From Campylobacter fetus subsp. fetus (GTDB taxonomy: Bacteria; Campylobacterota; Campylobacteria; Campylobacterales; Campylobacteraceae), in the NCBI RefSeq assembly GCF_900475935.1, contig NZ_LS483431.1, positions 868,001 to 932,000 of the forward strand: a DNA stretch of 64,000 bases, written 5' to 3'. The notes below the pieces were generated by a model. It had not been told where the DNA came from. It saw only the letters and a list, made by a program, of their open reading frames with translations, and ran no database searches. Positions 54,267 to 63,954 of this stretch are shown here, piece after piece (the stretch's first letter is position 1; each line of letters opens with the position of its first letter). Both the position numbers and the translations under genes were made by a program.

Positions 54267-55133
54267 CTATTTTACAATATTAGTTAAAGTTCCGATACCT
54301 TCTATATAACATTCAACCACATCTTGAGTCTTTAAGTATTTTGGCGGAGTAAATCCCATACCTACACCGCTCGGAGTGCCTAAAGATATTATGCTGCCGG
54401 CTTTTATCGTCATTCCTTTACTAAGATCGCTTAAAACATAATTTATATCAAATATCATTTTATTAGTATTTGAACTTTGACGAAGTTCTCCATTTATACG
54501 AGATTCTATTTTCAAATTTGCAACATCTAAATCAGTCACTATCCAAGGACCCATAAGAGTTGCCCCATCAAGACTTTTGCCATAGTACCATTGCTTATAT
54601 CTATTTTGTATATCTCTTGAACTGATATCGTTTAAAATAGTATAACCAAATATATATTTATTTACTTCATCCGGACTTATGTTTTTAGCGTCTTTGCCGA
54701 CTATGGCTGCTAATTCAACTTCATAATCAAGAGTACTGGTTATATCGTTATGGGACTCTATAAAACCGCCGTCTCCTACTATCTCGTTTGCTCTTTTTGA
54801 AAAATAAACCGGATACTCTCTTTTTCCATCAAACTCAATTTTTTTAAATTTATAAGACTCGACAGCATGCTCCATAAAATTTATACCAAGACAGATTATA
54901 TCTTGCAAAGGAAAAATTATAGGAGATCTTTTTACCGTATTTTCATATTTTATACCGCCTATTTCATGACTTAAACTCTCTAATCTTGTTTTTTCATCAT
55001 TATTTAAAGTAAGAATGAGTTCATTCATATCTTTTTTATATATATTTGCTTTAGATATATCTATTACGCTGCCATCGGCACCTAATACTGCTAAGATATC
55101 TTTACCGTTTAAATTATGTGTTAAAAGCTTCAT
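54267..55133 (-). CDS. Fumarylacetoacetate hydrolase family protein
   Basis: This 288-residue protein has the FAH fold. IICLGINFMEHAVE is the N-terminal core motif; metal ligands are expected in LDYEVELAAIVGKDAKNIS (the E-x-E pattern near residues 138-140) and in the segment NDISSRDIQNRYKQWYYGKSLDGATLMGPWIV; GSIISLGTPSGVGMGF closes the domain. Family members cleave or decarboxylate 2-oxo acids, for example acylpyruvates or oxaloacetate; the substrate cannot be decided. It starts directly after the argD-like gene. Confidence 0.9.
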   Translation of the reverse strand: MKLLTHNLNGKDILAVLGADGSVIDISKANIYKKDMNELILTLNNDEKTRLESLSHEIGGIKYENTVKRSPIIFPLQDIICLGINFMEHAVESYKFKKIEFDGKREYPVYFSKRANEIVGDGGFIESHNDITSTLDYEVELAAIVGKDAKNISPDEVNKYIFGYTILNDISSRDIQNRYKQWYYGKSLDGATLMGPWIVTDLDVANLKIESRINGELRQSSNTNKMIFDINYVLSDLSKGMTIKAGSIISLGTPSGVGMGFTPPKYLKTQDVVECYIEGIGTLTNIVK

Positions 55134-56297
55134 TTATCTTTCCAAATTTAGTTCGTTTAAGGCATTTTTTAATCTTTTAAAACCTTTTTTTATCTCTTTT
55201 TTACTGATATTTAAAGGCGGTAAAAACCTCAATGTATCTTTACCGGATTTTAGCACAAGAACCCTTTTTTCTAAGGCTTTATTTAACACTGATGCTAAAT
55301 TTTCAGGATTTTTTAATATAAGTCCTTGCATAAGACCTAGTCCTACTCTGCTTCTAAAAACATCGCTATAGTTGCTAACAAGCTCATCTAAATTATTTTT
55401 GAACTCTTTTATGGCTTCGTCTAATTTTCCGCTTTTTTTAAGTTTTTTCATCTCTTTTAAAACGGTGATCCCGGCGCTCATCGCTAAAAAATTTCCACCA
55501 AACGTACTTCCATGATCTCCGGCTTTAAAAATATCTTTTTTACTAGCGCACGCTCCTATACTAACGCCGCCTCCAAGACCTTTTGCAAAAGTTATGATAT
55601 CTGGAGTTACGCCATAAATTTGACTAGTTACAAACTCACCAGTTCTATATACTCCGCATTGAACTTCATCTGTGATAAATAGTATATTTCGCTCTTTTAA
55701 AATTTGAGCTAATTTTTGTATTTCGGCTATATTTAGAGGATTTATACCGCCCTCGCCTTGCACAAGCTCGACCATAACAGCAACTGTTTTATCATTAAGA
55801 TTTTCTATAATTTCATCTATAGTATTAAAAAATTTAAAAGCATCTGGATACGGAGCGAAATCCTTTGAATGAAATTTTTCTTGTCCGGTAAGCTTGAGCG
55901 TAGCAATTGTTCTGCCGTGAAATGAGTTGCCAAGAGTTATGATTTCGTATTTCTTCTCTTCAAATGAATTTCCGTACTTTCTAGCTAATTTTATAGCACA
56001 CTCGTTTGCTTCAGCTCCGGAATTTGCAAAAAATAGATAGTACGGCTCTCCAAGTAGATCGCACATCTTATCAGCAAGCTTTTCTTGAGGTTTTATTTTA
56101 TATATATTTGAAGTATGCAGAAGTGTTTTTGCTTGATTTTTTATAGTTTTTGCTAATTTTTTATTACTATGACCAAGCGAACATACCCCAATACCACTTC
56201 CAAAATCTACATAATCTTTTCCGTCAAGACTCCATAAAATAGCGCCCTTACCTTTTTTAAATCCTAAATCAACTCTAGCATAATTTCCCATCAACAT
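55134..56297 (-). CDS. argD: Acetylornithine transaminase-like class III aminotransferase
   Basis: This 387-residue PLP enzyme shows GSGIGVCSLGHSNKKLAKTI, FFANSGAEANECAIKLARKY, SFHGRTIATLKLTGQ, FITDEVQCGVYRTGEF and the PLP lysine in ITFAKGLGGGVSIGACAS (near residue 241), all as in ArgD. The conserved length and GHST-like SGHGSTFGG loop also fit. Context gives no other arginine gene, so it could accept related omega-amino acids. The FAH gene follows with no gap and the TRIC gene precedes by 2 bases. Confidence 0.88.
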   Translation of the reverse strand: MLMGNYARVDLGFKKGKGAILWSLDGKDYVDFGSGIGVCSLGHSNKKLAKTIKNQAKTLLHTSNIYKIKPQEKLADKMCDLLGEPYYLFFANSGAEANECAIKLARKYGNSFEEKKYEIITLGNSFHGRTIATLKLTGQEKFHSKDFAPYPDAFKFFNTIDEIIENLNDKTVAVMVELVQGEGGINPLNIAEIQKLAQILKERNILFITDEVQCGVYRTGEFVTSQIYGVTPDIITFAKGLGGGVSIGACASKKDIFKAGDHGSTFGGNFLAMSAGITVLKEMKKLKKSGKLDEAIKEFKNNLDELVSNYSDVFRSRVGLGLMQGLILKNPENLASVLNKALEKRVLVLKSGKDTLRFLPPLNISKKEIKKGFKRLKNALNELNLER

Positions 56298-56299
56298 AA

Positions 56300-56923
56300 C
56301 TACTCCTTATAATAAATTTGCGGCAAATTCCATTTTCTGTAGTAAGCACAGAGTCTAAAAATAACACCTAAGGCGAACAGAGCCATTATCCAATATATAT
56401 TAGTAAGACCGTATAAACTCATAAAATAATAGATCAAGCCTATGCTCATGCTAATAGTTCCATAAAGCCCGGTTTTTAAAAACCAAGGAACTTCATTTAA
56501 AAGTACGTCTCTTAAAATACCACCGCCAACACCGTTGCAAAAAGCCACCATAACAACGCCAAATACGTTTAGTCCATACTCGAGCGAAACTATAGCTCCA
56601 ACTATAGAAAAGCTTATCACATCAACGGCGTCGGTCATTATAAATATAAATTTTTTCTCAAGATCGTTTCTATTTTCGCGGTGAAATTTAAGAAATATAG
56701 CTATAAACATCACTCCTATCACAATTAAAACCGGCATATGGTGCGTAAATGAATAAGCCGGACGTCCAACTATAACATCTCTCATAAGTCCGCCGCCTAG
56801 AGCCGTTAAAAACGCTGCGAGAAATACGCCAAGCCAGTCACAGCCTCTTTTTATACCAAACAAAAATCCGCTCAAAGCAGCAGAGGCTATACCTATATAC
56901 TCTGCTAATAAAAAAGCTTCCAT
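56300..56923 (-). CDS. Trimeric intracellular cation channel (TRIC/YadS, UPF0126) family protein
   Basis: This 207-residue protein has seven predicted helices in two UPF0126 repeats. Each repeat has a glycine-rich segment followed by RD: FLTALGGGLMRDVIVGRPAYSF (about residues 37-58) and FCNGVGGGILRDVLLNEVPWFL (about 120-141). Bacterial members form K+-permeable trimers. It is first in the apparent operon TRIC - argD-like - FAH. Confidence 0.9.
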   Translation of the reverse strand: MEAFLLAEYIGIASAALSGFLFGIKRGCDWLGVFLAAFLTALGGGLMRDVIVGRPAYSFTHHMPVLIVIGVMFIAIFLKFHRENRNDLEKKFIFIMTDAVDVISFSIVGAIVSLEYGLNVFGVVMVAFCNGVGGGILRDVLLNEVPWFLKTGLYGTISMSIGLIYYFMSLYGLTNIYWIMALFALGVIFRLCAYYRKWNLPQIYYKE

Positions 56924-57021
56924 CTGCCTACTTTTTAATTTATTTTAAATTTTTGATTATATTCAAATTTAAATAAAATCAGTATTAATAAATACTCAAT
57001 TAAAAAGACGAAACCGAGATA

Positions 57022-57975
57022 TTATTTTGCCTTTTTAATCTCATTTACATGATTTTCATAGCTCTTAGAAAACGTATGTTTTCCGGTTTTTGGATTTCTT
57101 ACAAAATATAAAAAATCAGTTTTTCTAGGAAAAATTGCCGCTTTTATAGCATCTAAAGATACGTTACAAACAGCAGTTAGCGGCAATCCGCTATGAATAT
57201 ACGTATTATACCTAGTATTATCTTTTCTAATACGTTCCGCAGTTACTTTTTCATGCGAATATAATCCATAATTTAACGTACCGTCCATCTGCAACTTCAT
57301 ACCTTTTTTGAGTCTGTTATAAATGACTGAAGAGACGATAGGCATCTCTTCTGCATCGGCAGCCTCTTTTTGTATTACAGAAGCTATAATAAGAAAATTA
57401 AACCATTTTTTTTCATCCCACTCGCCAAATATTTTATTGCTTATATGCTCATGATAACGTTTTGATGAATTTATCAAATAATAAATTAGATGTTTTTCGC
57501 TTATACCTACTGGAATTTTATAAGTATCTGGAACAAGGTAACCCTCTTTGATGGGGGATTGTTTATTATACTCATGAGTTAAACGATTGTAATCTAAATT
57601 TAATTCATTTGCGATATCTTTTAAAAAATACAAAGTTGTCTCACCGGGAATCAGGGTTATATCTACCATAGCGGCTTTTGCGGTTGTTAATTTATACAAA
57701 AAATCAAATTTGCTAAGTCTATTTTGACCTATTTCTATCCAGCCAGACTGCGGAAATCCCATAAAAACTAAAATATATTTATCAAATTTATTAACATTAA
57801 AATTGCGCTTATCTAAATACGATATAATTTCGCCAACGCTTCCATTAGGAAGATACACAACCTTACTAGTATCAATAGGTCTAGCGAGCGTTGCAAACAG
57901 ACTTAGGAAAAGTATGAGCGCTATTTCACAAATTATTAAAAAAGCTCGTTTTTTTTTAATATTTTCAATAACCAT
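57022..57975 (-). CDS. mltG: Endolytic murein transglycosylase MltG
   Basis: MltG cuts nascent glycan strands near the membrane. ATG 57975 was chosen since AAGG lies 8 bases before it; the in-frame ATG 58017 has a poorly spaced site. The 317 residues start with a cytoplasmic tail and one membrane anchor (AFLIICEIALILFLSLFATL), then the YceG domain with FMGFPQSGW, IIASVIQKEAADAEEMPIVSSVIYNRL (catalytic Glu in QKEA) and LQMDGTLNYGL, SGLPLTAVCNVSLDAIKAAIFP, and a C-terminal YFVRNPKTGKHTFS. It overlaps the divergent AsmA-like gene by 62 bases. Confidence 0.93.
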   Translation of the reverse strand: MVIENIKKKRAFLIICEIALILFLSLFATLARPIDTSKVVYLPNGSVGEIISYLDKRNFNVNKFDKYILVFMGFPQSGWIEIGQNRLSKFDFLYKLTTAKAAMVDITLIPGETTLYFLKDIANELNLDYNRLTHEYNKQSPIKEGYLVPDTYKIPVGISEKHLIYYLINSSKRYHEHISNKIFGEWDEKKWFNFLIIASVIQKEAADAEEMPIVSSVIYNRLKKGMKLQMDGTLNYGLYSHEKVTAERIRKDNTRYNTYIHSGLPLTAVCNVSLDAIKAAIFPRKTDFLYFVRNPKTGKHTFSKSYENHVNEIKKAK

Positions 57976-60445
57976 TATAATTGCCTTAATTTTAACTTTA
58001 ATAAATGGTATTCGCATAGATAGCTTCGACTCCGAACTACTGCGAATAGAAAAATTATATATAAAATTAGATAAAAAACTAATTGTAAATATAAAAAATA
58101 TTGAAATTTATAACAAAAAAAGCGAACAATCTAGCAGCAAAGAGCTTTTAGATATCGCAGATAACGCAATCTGGCTAGGCAGACTTTTTAAAGAGATAAA
58201 TATAGAAAATATCTCTTATCAAGATATAAATTCAACATTATTATATAAAGACAATATATTTTATGTCAATACGCCTTATCTTACCATAAATACCCAAATA
58301 GAAAATAAAAATAAAGTATTAATAGCAAATGTAAGCGAACTGTCGCTTAAAGATTTCAATATAACGATAAATGGAAATTTAGTAGCAGATTTATATGACA
58401 ACAGATACTATTTTGGCGGTAAATTCAGATCATATGAGTTATCTGGAGATATAGGTTTAAATCTAAAAAATAATATATTGGATTATAATATTTCAAATGT
58501 AAATGCAAATAGTATCGAAAAATTTATAGATAATCTAGCTGAAAAAACAGATCTTCACACAGAGATCAAAAACTGGATTTATGGATATATCATAGCAAAA
58601 GAATATACTTTATATTCGCTGCACGGAAAACTAAACTTAAAAAATTTTGATTTTTATCCAAATGAACTATACGCCAAAGCAGTTGCGAAAGATTTATCCA
58701 TTAAATTTCATGAAAATATAACCCCCGTAAAGTCTAATTTAGCATATGCGGAGCTAAAAAATGATAGTCTGTTTTTTCATCTTGAAAAACCGACATACAT
58801 GGAAAAACCGCTAGATGGAAGTTCTGTCGTGATAAGAAATATAATAGGAAAAAACTCGAATATGAGTGTAAATATAACGACAAATTCATTTTTAGATAAT
58901 GATATACACGCTATTTTAAAAGCATATGGCATAGATTTTCCTGTTTCTCAAAAAAGCGGAAATCTAGATAGCAACTTAACTCTCGATATAGTTTTTGATC
59001 CGTTTTCCATCTCAAGCAACGGCGAGTTTATGCTAAAAGATGCAAATATAGATATCGGAGGAGCTGATTTTTATACTAAATATGCAAATATATATTTAAA
59101 AAACAACGTAATTAAATTTAAAAACTCAAATTTGATGAATAATATATTTGACGCAAACGTAGACGGAGAGCTTGATGCAAATTTAAAAAAAGCTAAATTT
59201 GATGCTAAATTTAACAAATTATGTATAAATGAGTGTAGAATTTTTGCGGCTTCAGATATAAACGATACTATAAATTTGGATTATAATAAAGATCTAAATA
59301 TAACAGCCGACAAACTAAATTTATCTATAAATATAGCAAAAAATAACCAAATAAAGGTTAAAAATTTAAAAGAACTAAAACAGTATTCGCCGCTTATGGA
59401 GAAATTAAGTATTATGGATGGCGATCTGCTTATACAAACTCCTGATTTTTCTAAATTTGATGTTGATTTTAGTAGTGCAAAGTTTGATTTACCGTTTTTA
59501 AATTTACAAAACAACCCATACGACGAAGATCATTTTAAAATTTTAATAAATAAAAATATAGATGTAATAAGCAAAAGTGATTATTTGAAAATGAGTATAA
59601 CAGACTCGGATATAAATTTAAATTTAAATAATCTAAAATTATTAGTTGATGCAAATTCATCCAAAAAAGAGTATGAAAAAAACCTGAATTTCGCCGCAAA
59701 AAACTCTTCAATTATAATAATGGATTTAAATAGAACTCTAAATTTTATTAAATTTAGCGGAAATATAAACAATAACGAACTAAATTTCGACGGATTATTC
59801 GATAACGGAGAAGTAAAACTAAACAAGCAAAAAAATAGTGTAAAAATAGAAGGCGATGGCTTAGACGCTTCTTTTGTCAATGATTTTTTAGGATTAGACG
59901 GATTTAAAGACGGAAATTTCACTGTTAGATTAAACGGAGAAGGCTTTACTAAATTTAAAAGCGAAATAAAAGTAAGTAATACTTATTTAAGCAATTATAA
60001 GTTCTACCAACAATTTTTGAGCTTTCTTGACTCTATCCCTTCATTACTGATATTTAAAGTTCCTGATTTCAACGACAAAGGATTTACTGTAAATAACGGA
60101 ATTATGTTAGTTCAAAGAGATGATAATTTGCTCACCATAAAAGCTATCGATCTTAGCGGAAGTAGTGCTGATATAACCGGAAACGGTACAATAGATCTAA
60201 AAACAAAAGATATTAATATGACTTTTCAGTTAAAACTACTAAAAGACGCTAGCTCTATCATAAGCAAAATTCCAGTCGTCAGTCATATATTTCTTGGGAA
60301 AGACAAAACCATATCAACGGTTATAAAAGTACGAGGAACGCTTGACGAGCCTAAATTTGAGACTCAAGTGGTAACTGATATCATAAAAACACCATATAAT
60401 ATTATAAAAAATACTCTTGAACTACCTTTTATACTATTTCAATAA
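57914..60445 (+). CDS. AsmA/YhdP-like large membrane-anchored protein (DUF3971 type)
   Basis: This 843-residue protein has an N-terminal membrane helix (FFLIFSITIIIALILTLI, about residues 13-30) followed by a long periplasmic beta-rich region. The C-terminal part, with VQRDDNLLTIKAIDLSGSSADITGNGTIDL, then PVVSHIFLGKDKTISTVIKVRGTLDEP, is the AsmA_2/YhdP-type end. Such proteins bridge the periplasm and are implicated in phospholipid transport to the outer membrane. Start ATG 57914 has TTAGGA upstream; a longer start lies inside mltG. Its first 62 bases overlap mltG on the other strand. Confidence 0.8.
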   Translation: MSAISQIIKKARFFLIFSITIIIALILTLINGIRIDSFDSELLRIEKLYIKLDKKLIVNIKNIEIYNKKSEQSSSKELLDIADNAIWLGRLFKEINIENISYQDINSTLLYKDNIFYVNTPYLTINTQIENKNKVLIANVSELSLKDFNITINGNLVADLYDNRYYFGGKFRSYELSGDIGLNLKNNILDYNISNVNANSIEKFIDNLAEKTDLHTEIKNWIYGYIIAKEYTLYSLHGKLNLKNFDFYPNELYAKAVAKDLSIKFHENITPVKSNLAYAELKNDSLFFHLEKPTYMEKPLDGSSVVIRNIIGKNSNMSVNITTNSFLDNDIHAILKAYGIDFPVSQKSGNLDSNLTLDIVFDPFSISSNGEFMLKDANIDIGGADFYTKYANIYLKNNVIKFKNSNLMNNIFDANVDGELDANLKKAKFDAKFNKLCINECRIFAASDINDTINLDYNKDLNITADKLNLSINIAKNNQIKVKNLKELKQYSPLMEKLSIMDGDLLIQTPDFSKFDVDFSSAKFDLPFLNLQNNPYDEDHFKILINKNIDVISKSDYLKMSITDSDINLNLNNLKLLVDANSSKKEYEKNLNFAAKNSSIIIMDLNRTLNFIKFSGNINNNELNFDGLFDNGEVKLNKQKNSVKIEGDGLDASFVNDFLGLDGFKDGNFTVRLNGEGFTKFKSEIKVSNTYLSNYKFYQQFLSFLDSIPSLLIFKVPDFNDKGFTVNNGIMLVQRDDNLLTIKAIDLSGSSADITGNGTIDLKTKDINMTFQLKLLKDASSIISKIPVVSHIFLGKDKTISTVIKVRGTLDEPKFETQVVTDIIKTPYNIIKNTLELPFILFQ

Positions 60446-60450
60446 TCGCC

Positions 60451-60792
60451 CTACTCCATTTCAAGACGCATAAGATACATATCTTCTCCAGATATAACTT
60501 CAAGATTGTTTGAGCCGCATTTTGAACATACAAAATTATTATCCAGCAAAATACTCTCAAAACCGCACTCCAAACATCTTACAACCACATCTTGCGTATT
60601 TATAATAAGTTTTGCCGAGCTGCAAATAGTATTAACTTTAAAAGCGTCAAATGCACTCTCTAAATAGTGAGGTTCGACACCGCTTAACCTGCCTACTTGG
60701 ATCTCTACTTTCATGATTTTTTGCGCATTGTTTTTCATAGCATTTGTCTCACAAAGCTTAAATAAATCTTGAACTATAGCTAACTCATGCAT
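60451..60792 (-). CDS. hypA: Hydrogenase nickel incorporation protein HypA
   Basis: HypA delivers nickel to NiFe hydrogenase precursor, together with HypB. The 113-residue protein starts MHELAIVQDLF with the nickel-ligand His2. Two CxxC pairs form the zinc site, CLECG (about residues 74-78) and CSKCGSNN (about 88-95). It is last in the hyp cluster, 13 bases after hypE, and converges with the AsmA-like gene 5 bases away. Confidence 0.96.
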   Translation of the reverse strand: MHELAIVQDLFKLCETNAMKNNAQKIMKVEIQVGRLSGVEPHYLESAFDAFKVNTICSSAKLIINTQDVVVRCLECGFESILLDNNFVCSKCGSNNLEVISGEDMYLMRLEME

Positions 60793-60805
60793 AAAATTAT
60801 CCTTT

Positions 60806-61798
60806 TTAACAAATTCTAGGTAACAATTCGCCTTTTGGGGGCTCTAAATATCTATTTCCGCCATAACTATTTTCTAGCAAAACTCCAGCTCTTTTATCAC
60901 TTACAACTTCACCTATGATGTTTGCATTTTTATCATATTTTCTTAATACCTCTAAGGCTTTTTGCTCATCTTTAGGATCTACTGCCAAAACGAATGTTCC
61001 TTCATTTGCTAGCTCATACGCTTCAAATCCCAGTAACTCACAAATACCGACGACTTCATCGCTTAAAGCTATTTTTTCTTCATAAATTTTAATTTCATAA
61101 TTTTTAAAATTAGCCCATTCGTTTAAAACAGCCGACAATCCTCCTCTTGTCGCGTCGCGCATACAAAAAGGTTTTATGCCTGAGTTTAAAAGCTCTAAAA
61201 CAACACTTTTTAGTACTTTGCAATCGCTTTCTAACTCGCTTGTAAGAGCTAACTCCTCTCTGCTAGCTAGTATAACCGCCCCATGTCTTCCTATGTCTCC
61301 GCTTAAAAGTATCTTAGCGCAAACCTCTAAATTTTTTACTTCTATTTGATCTGTTATAATTTCGCCGATCCCCGTCGTATTTATAAATATCTTATCACAA
61401 CTCCCTTTAGGAACTACTTTTGTATCGCCGCACACTATGCTCACGCCCGCTTCATCGGCAGTTTTCTTTATAGAGTTCAAGATATCTTTTAACTCATCCA
61501 AGCCAAATCCCTCTTCAAGTATAAGAGAACAGCTTAGGTATTTTGCGCTAGCACCTACCATAGCTAAGTCATTTACTGTGCCGCAAACTGCTATTTTACC
61601 GATATCTCCACCTTTAAATTTTATAGGAGTTACCACAAAACTATCCGTGCTAAAAGCCACTTTATTATTTAAATTTAAAATAGCACTATCATTGCTGTCT
61701 TTTAAAATATCATTATTAAAAATTTTGAAAATAAGCCCGTTTATAAGCTCATTCATCTCTTCTCCGCCGCCACCATGACTTAACATTATCTTATCCAT
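60806..61798 (-). CDS. hypE: Hydrogenase maturation protein HypE
   Basis: HypE dehydrates thiocarboxamide on its C-terminal cysteine to form the cyanide ligands of the NiFe site. ATG 61798 was chosen: AAGGG lies 6 bases before it and it begins MDKIMLSHGGGGEEMNELI, the conserved family start; an upstream ATG at 61849 lies inside hypD. The 330 residues include FSTDSFVVTPIKFKGGDIGKIAVCGTVNDLAMVGA and end in the required PRIC. Confidence 0.97.
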   Translation of the reverse strand: MDKIMLSHGGGGEEMNELINGLIFKIFNNDILKDSNDSAILNLNNKVAFSTDSFVVTPIKFKGGDIGKIAVCGTVNDLAMVGASAKYLSCSLILEEGFGLDELKDILNSIKKTADEAGVSIVCGDTKVVPKGSCDKIFINTTGIGEIITDQIEVKNLEVCAKILLSGDIGRHGAVILASREELALTSELESDCKVLKSVVLELLNSGIKPFCMRDATRGGLSAVLNEWANFKNYEIKIYEEKIALSDEVVGICELLGFEAYELANEGTFVLAVDPKDEQKALEVLRKYDKNANIIGEVVSDKRAGVLLENSYGGNRYLEPPKGELLPRIC

Positions 61799-61799
61799 A

Positions 61800-62888
61800 T
61801 CAAGCCCTTTTAGCATATTTATAGTATGCTGCGCATGCTCCTTCGCCACTAACCATACAGCTACCTATTGGATTTTGAGGATTGCAAACTTTACCAAAAA
61901 CTTTGCAATCATAAGGTTTAGCTCGCCCTCTAAGTATCTCGCCGCATATACAGGCTCTATTTTCACCCGCACTATCAACACTGCAATCAAAAACAACTCT
62001 AGCATCTAAATTTGAAAACTCATCTTTAAGTTTCATTCCGCTTTTATTTATATTGCCGAGTCCTCTCCACTCAAAATCACATGGCTCAAAATATCTATTT
62101 ATCAACTCTTTAGCTTTTAAATTTCCATCTTTGCTAACAACTCTTGCATATTGATTATATACTTCATACGTGCCTGCATTTTGTTGTTTTACCAAATTTA
62201 ATATACTATCCATAATATCAAGCGGCTCAAATCCGCTAACAGCGATAGGCGTTTTAAACTCATTAGCTAAACTCTCATAAATAGCGCTTCCTGTTATAAT
62301 GCTTACATGGCTTGGTCCTAAAAATGCGTCTATTTTTACATTTTCATCGCTCATTATGGCTCTTACTGGAGTAGGAACAGTTACGTGATTTATATGAAAA
62401 AATATATTTTGCAAATTTAAATTTATAGCTTTTTCCACTAAAACAGCGCTCATAGGAGTGGTTGTTTCAAATCCGATAGCAAAAAATATAACGTTTTTAT
62501 CAGTATTTTCCTGAGCTATTTTAATAGCATCAAGCGGAGAATACAACGCTCTTATATCGTGTCCTTCACCTCTTAGTTTTAAAAGCGAACTTTTACTTCC
62601 CGGAACTCTTAACATATCTGCTAAAGTGCAGAATATCACGCCATTCATACTAGCTAATTTTATAGCTTCATCTATCCTACTTTTAGGCATTACGCACACG
62701 GGACAGCCTGGACCATGAACAAAATTTATATGCTCTCCTACTAACTGAGGAATTGCGAATTTCATTATGCTATGAGTATGACCACCGCAAATTTCCATTA
62801 TATTAAATGGTTTTTTACTCTGTTTTTGTATAAGTTTGCTAATAGCTAAAATTTTATCTTTATCTCTAAAATCGTTTATTAAATCCAT
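61800..62888 (-). CDS. hypD: Hydrogenase maturation protein HypD
   Basis: HypD with HypC assembles the Fe(CN)2CO unit. The 362-residue protein shows EICGGHTHSIMKF (about residues 34-46), HGPGCPVCVMP, GFETTTPMSA, the GFEPLDIM motif, and C-terminal cluster ligands in CICGEILRGRAKPYDCKVFGKVCNP and GSCMVSGEGACAAYYKY. It overlaps hypC by one base; hypE begins 1 base after its stop. Confidence 0.98.
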   Translation of the reverse strand: MDLINDFRDKDKILAISKLIQKQSKKPFNIMEICGGHTHSIMKFAIPQLVGEHINFVHGPGCPVCVMPKSRIDEAIKLASMNGVIFCTLADMLRVPGSKSSLLKLRGEGHDIRALYSPLDAIKIAQENTDKNVIFFAIGFETTTPMSAVLVEKAINLNLQNIFFHINHVTVPTPVRAIMSDENVKIDAFLGPSHVSIITGSAIYESLANEFKTPIAVSGFEPLDIMDSILNLVKQQNAGTYEVYNQYARVVSKDGNLKAKELINRYFEPCDFEWRGLGNINKSGMKLKDEFSNLDARVVFDCSVDSAGENRACICGEILRGRAKPYDCKVFGKVCNPQNPIGSCMVSGEGACAAYYKYAKRA

Positions 62889-63166
62889 TAAGCCCTACTT
62901 TGCAATCCCATATCGCCCTCATAAAGGTCTATTTCTTCATCTTTCATCTGACGCACGATATCTTCATATATTTTTAAACTCTCAAGCGCATATTTGGTAT
63001 CTATCTTTTCCATAGCAAATCCTACATGTATAAGAACATAATCCCCTATATTTACAGGTTCGTTTATAAGATCCAAACTAACACCGCGCTTAACTCCAAG
63101 AGTCTCTACTATGGCAAAATTATTTTCATCGATTTGCACTACTTTTGAAGGTATGCTTAGACACAT
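62888..63166 (-). CDS. hypC: Hydrogenase maturation chaperone HypC
   Basis: HypC is the small chaperone that shuttles the iron unit to the hydrogenase large subunit. The 92-residue protein begins MCLSIPSKVVQID with the essential Cys2, and has GDYVLIHVGFAMEKID in the middle. It overlaps hypB and hypD by one base each, indicating tight coupling. Confidence 0.97.
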   Translation of the reverse strand: MCLSIPSKVVQIDENNFAIVETLGVKRGVSLDLINEPVNIGDYVLIHVGFAMEKIDTKYALESLKIYEDIVRQMKDEEIDLYEGDMGLQSRA

Positions 63167-63954
63167 TATCTAAATTCCTTTTTCATCTTAATATAATTTA
63201 TCCATTGCTCAATTCCAGCGCCTGTTCTGCTATCTACTTCTATGATATCAACTTTTGGATTTAGCTTTCTAGCATCTTTTTTTACCTCACCGATATCAAA
63301 GTCAAAATGTTCTAAAAGCCCTATTTTTGTTATTATAAGAACATCTGCGGCTCTAAACATCACCGGATATTTTGTTACTTTATCGCCGCCTTCAGGAACA
63401 CTTAATAAAACTGTATTTATATGAGCTCCGACATCATAACTAGCCGGACAAACTAAATTTCCAACATTTTCTATAAATACAAGATCAAGCTCGCTTAAAG
63501 GTAGATGATGAAGACCTTCATGAACCATAAAAGCATCCAAATGACAAGTCTGACCGGTTGTTATCTGATGAGCTTTTGCTCCAGCTTTTAGTATTCTATT
63601 GGCGTCTTGATTAGTTTCTAGATCACCCTCAACAACACCGATTTTAAAATCACCGTTTTTTATAGTTGCCTCTAGAAGAGTTGTTTTTCCTGCTCCTGGA
63701 CTACTCATTAAATTTATACAAAGTATTCCATGTTCATCAAGGTGAGATCTATTATGCTCTGCTTCGTGATCATTTTCTTTTAAAATTTTTTCTATAACTT
63801 CAACTGTTTTTTTCTCATTTAAAGCTGGATGGGCGTGGTGATCATGAGTATGTTCACCTATATGCTCATGTGAATGAGTATGAGTGAGACCATTATGAGT
63901 ATGTTCGTGTGAATGAGCATGGTTTCCCATACTACAACCGCAATCTTTACACAT
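63166..63954 (-). CDS. hypB: Hydrogenase nickel incorporation GTPase HypB
   Basis: HypB is the GTPase for nickel insertion. The 262-residue protein starts with the high-affinity nickel motif MCKDCGCSMG, followed by a histidine-rich stretch (about residues 12-42, some 14 histidines) that may store nickel. The GTPase core has MSSPGAGKTTLLEA (about residues 80-93), EGDLETNQDANRI, IENVGNLVCPA with a metal-ligand cysteine, and ITKIGLL for guanine recognition. AAAAGGA precedes the ATG. The transcript must enter from beyond the right window edge or from the last 46 bases. Confidence 0.97.
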   Translation of the reverse strand: MCKDCGCSMGNHAHSHEHTHNGLTHTHSHEHIGEHTHDHHAHPALNEKKTVEVIEKILKENDHEAEHNRSHLDEHGILCINLMSSPGAGKTTLLEATIKNGDFKIGVVEGDLETNQDANRILKAGAKAHQITTGQTCHLDAFMVHEGLHHLPLSELDLVFIENVGNLVCPASYDVGAHINTVLLSVPEGGDKVTKYPVMFRAADVLIITKIGLLEHFDFDIGEVKKDARKLNPKVDIIEVDSRTGAGIEQWINYIKMKKEFR

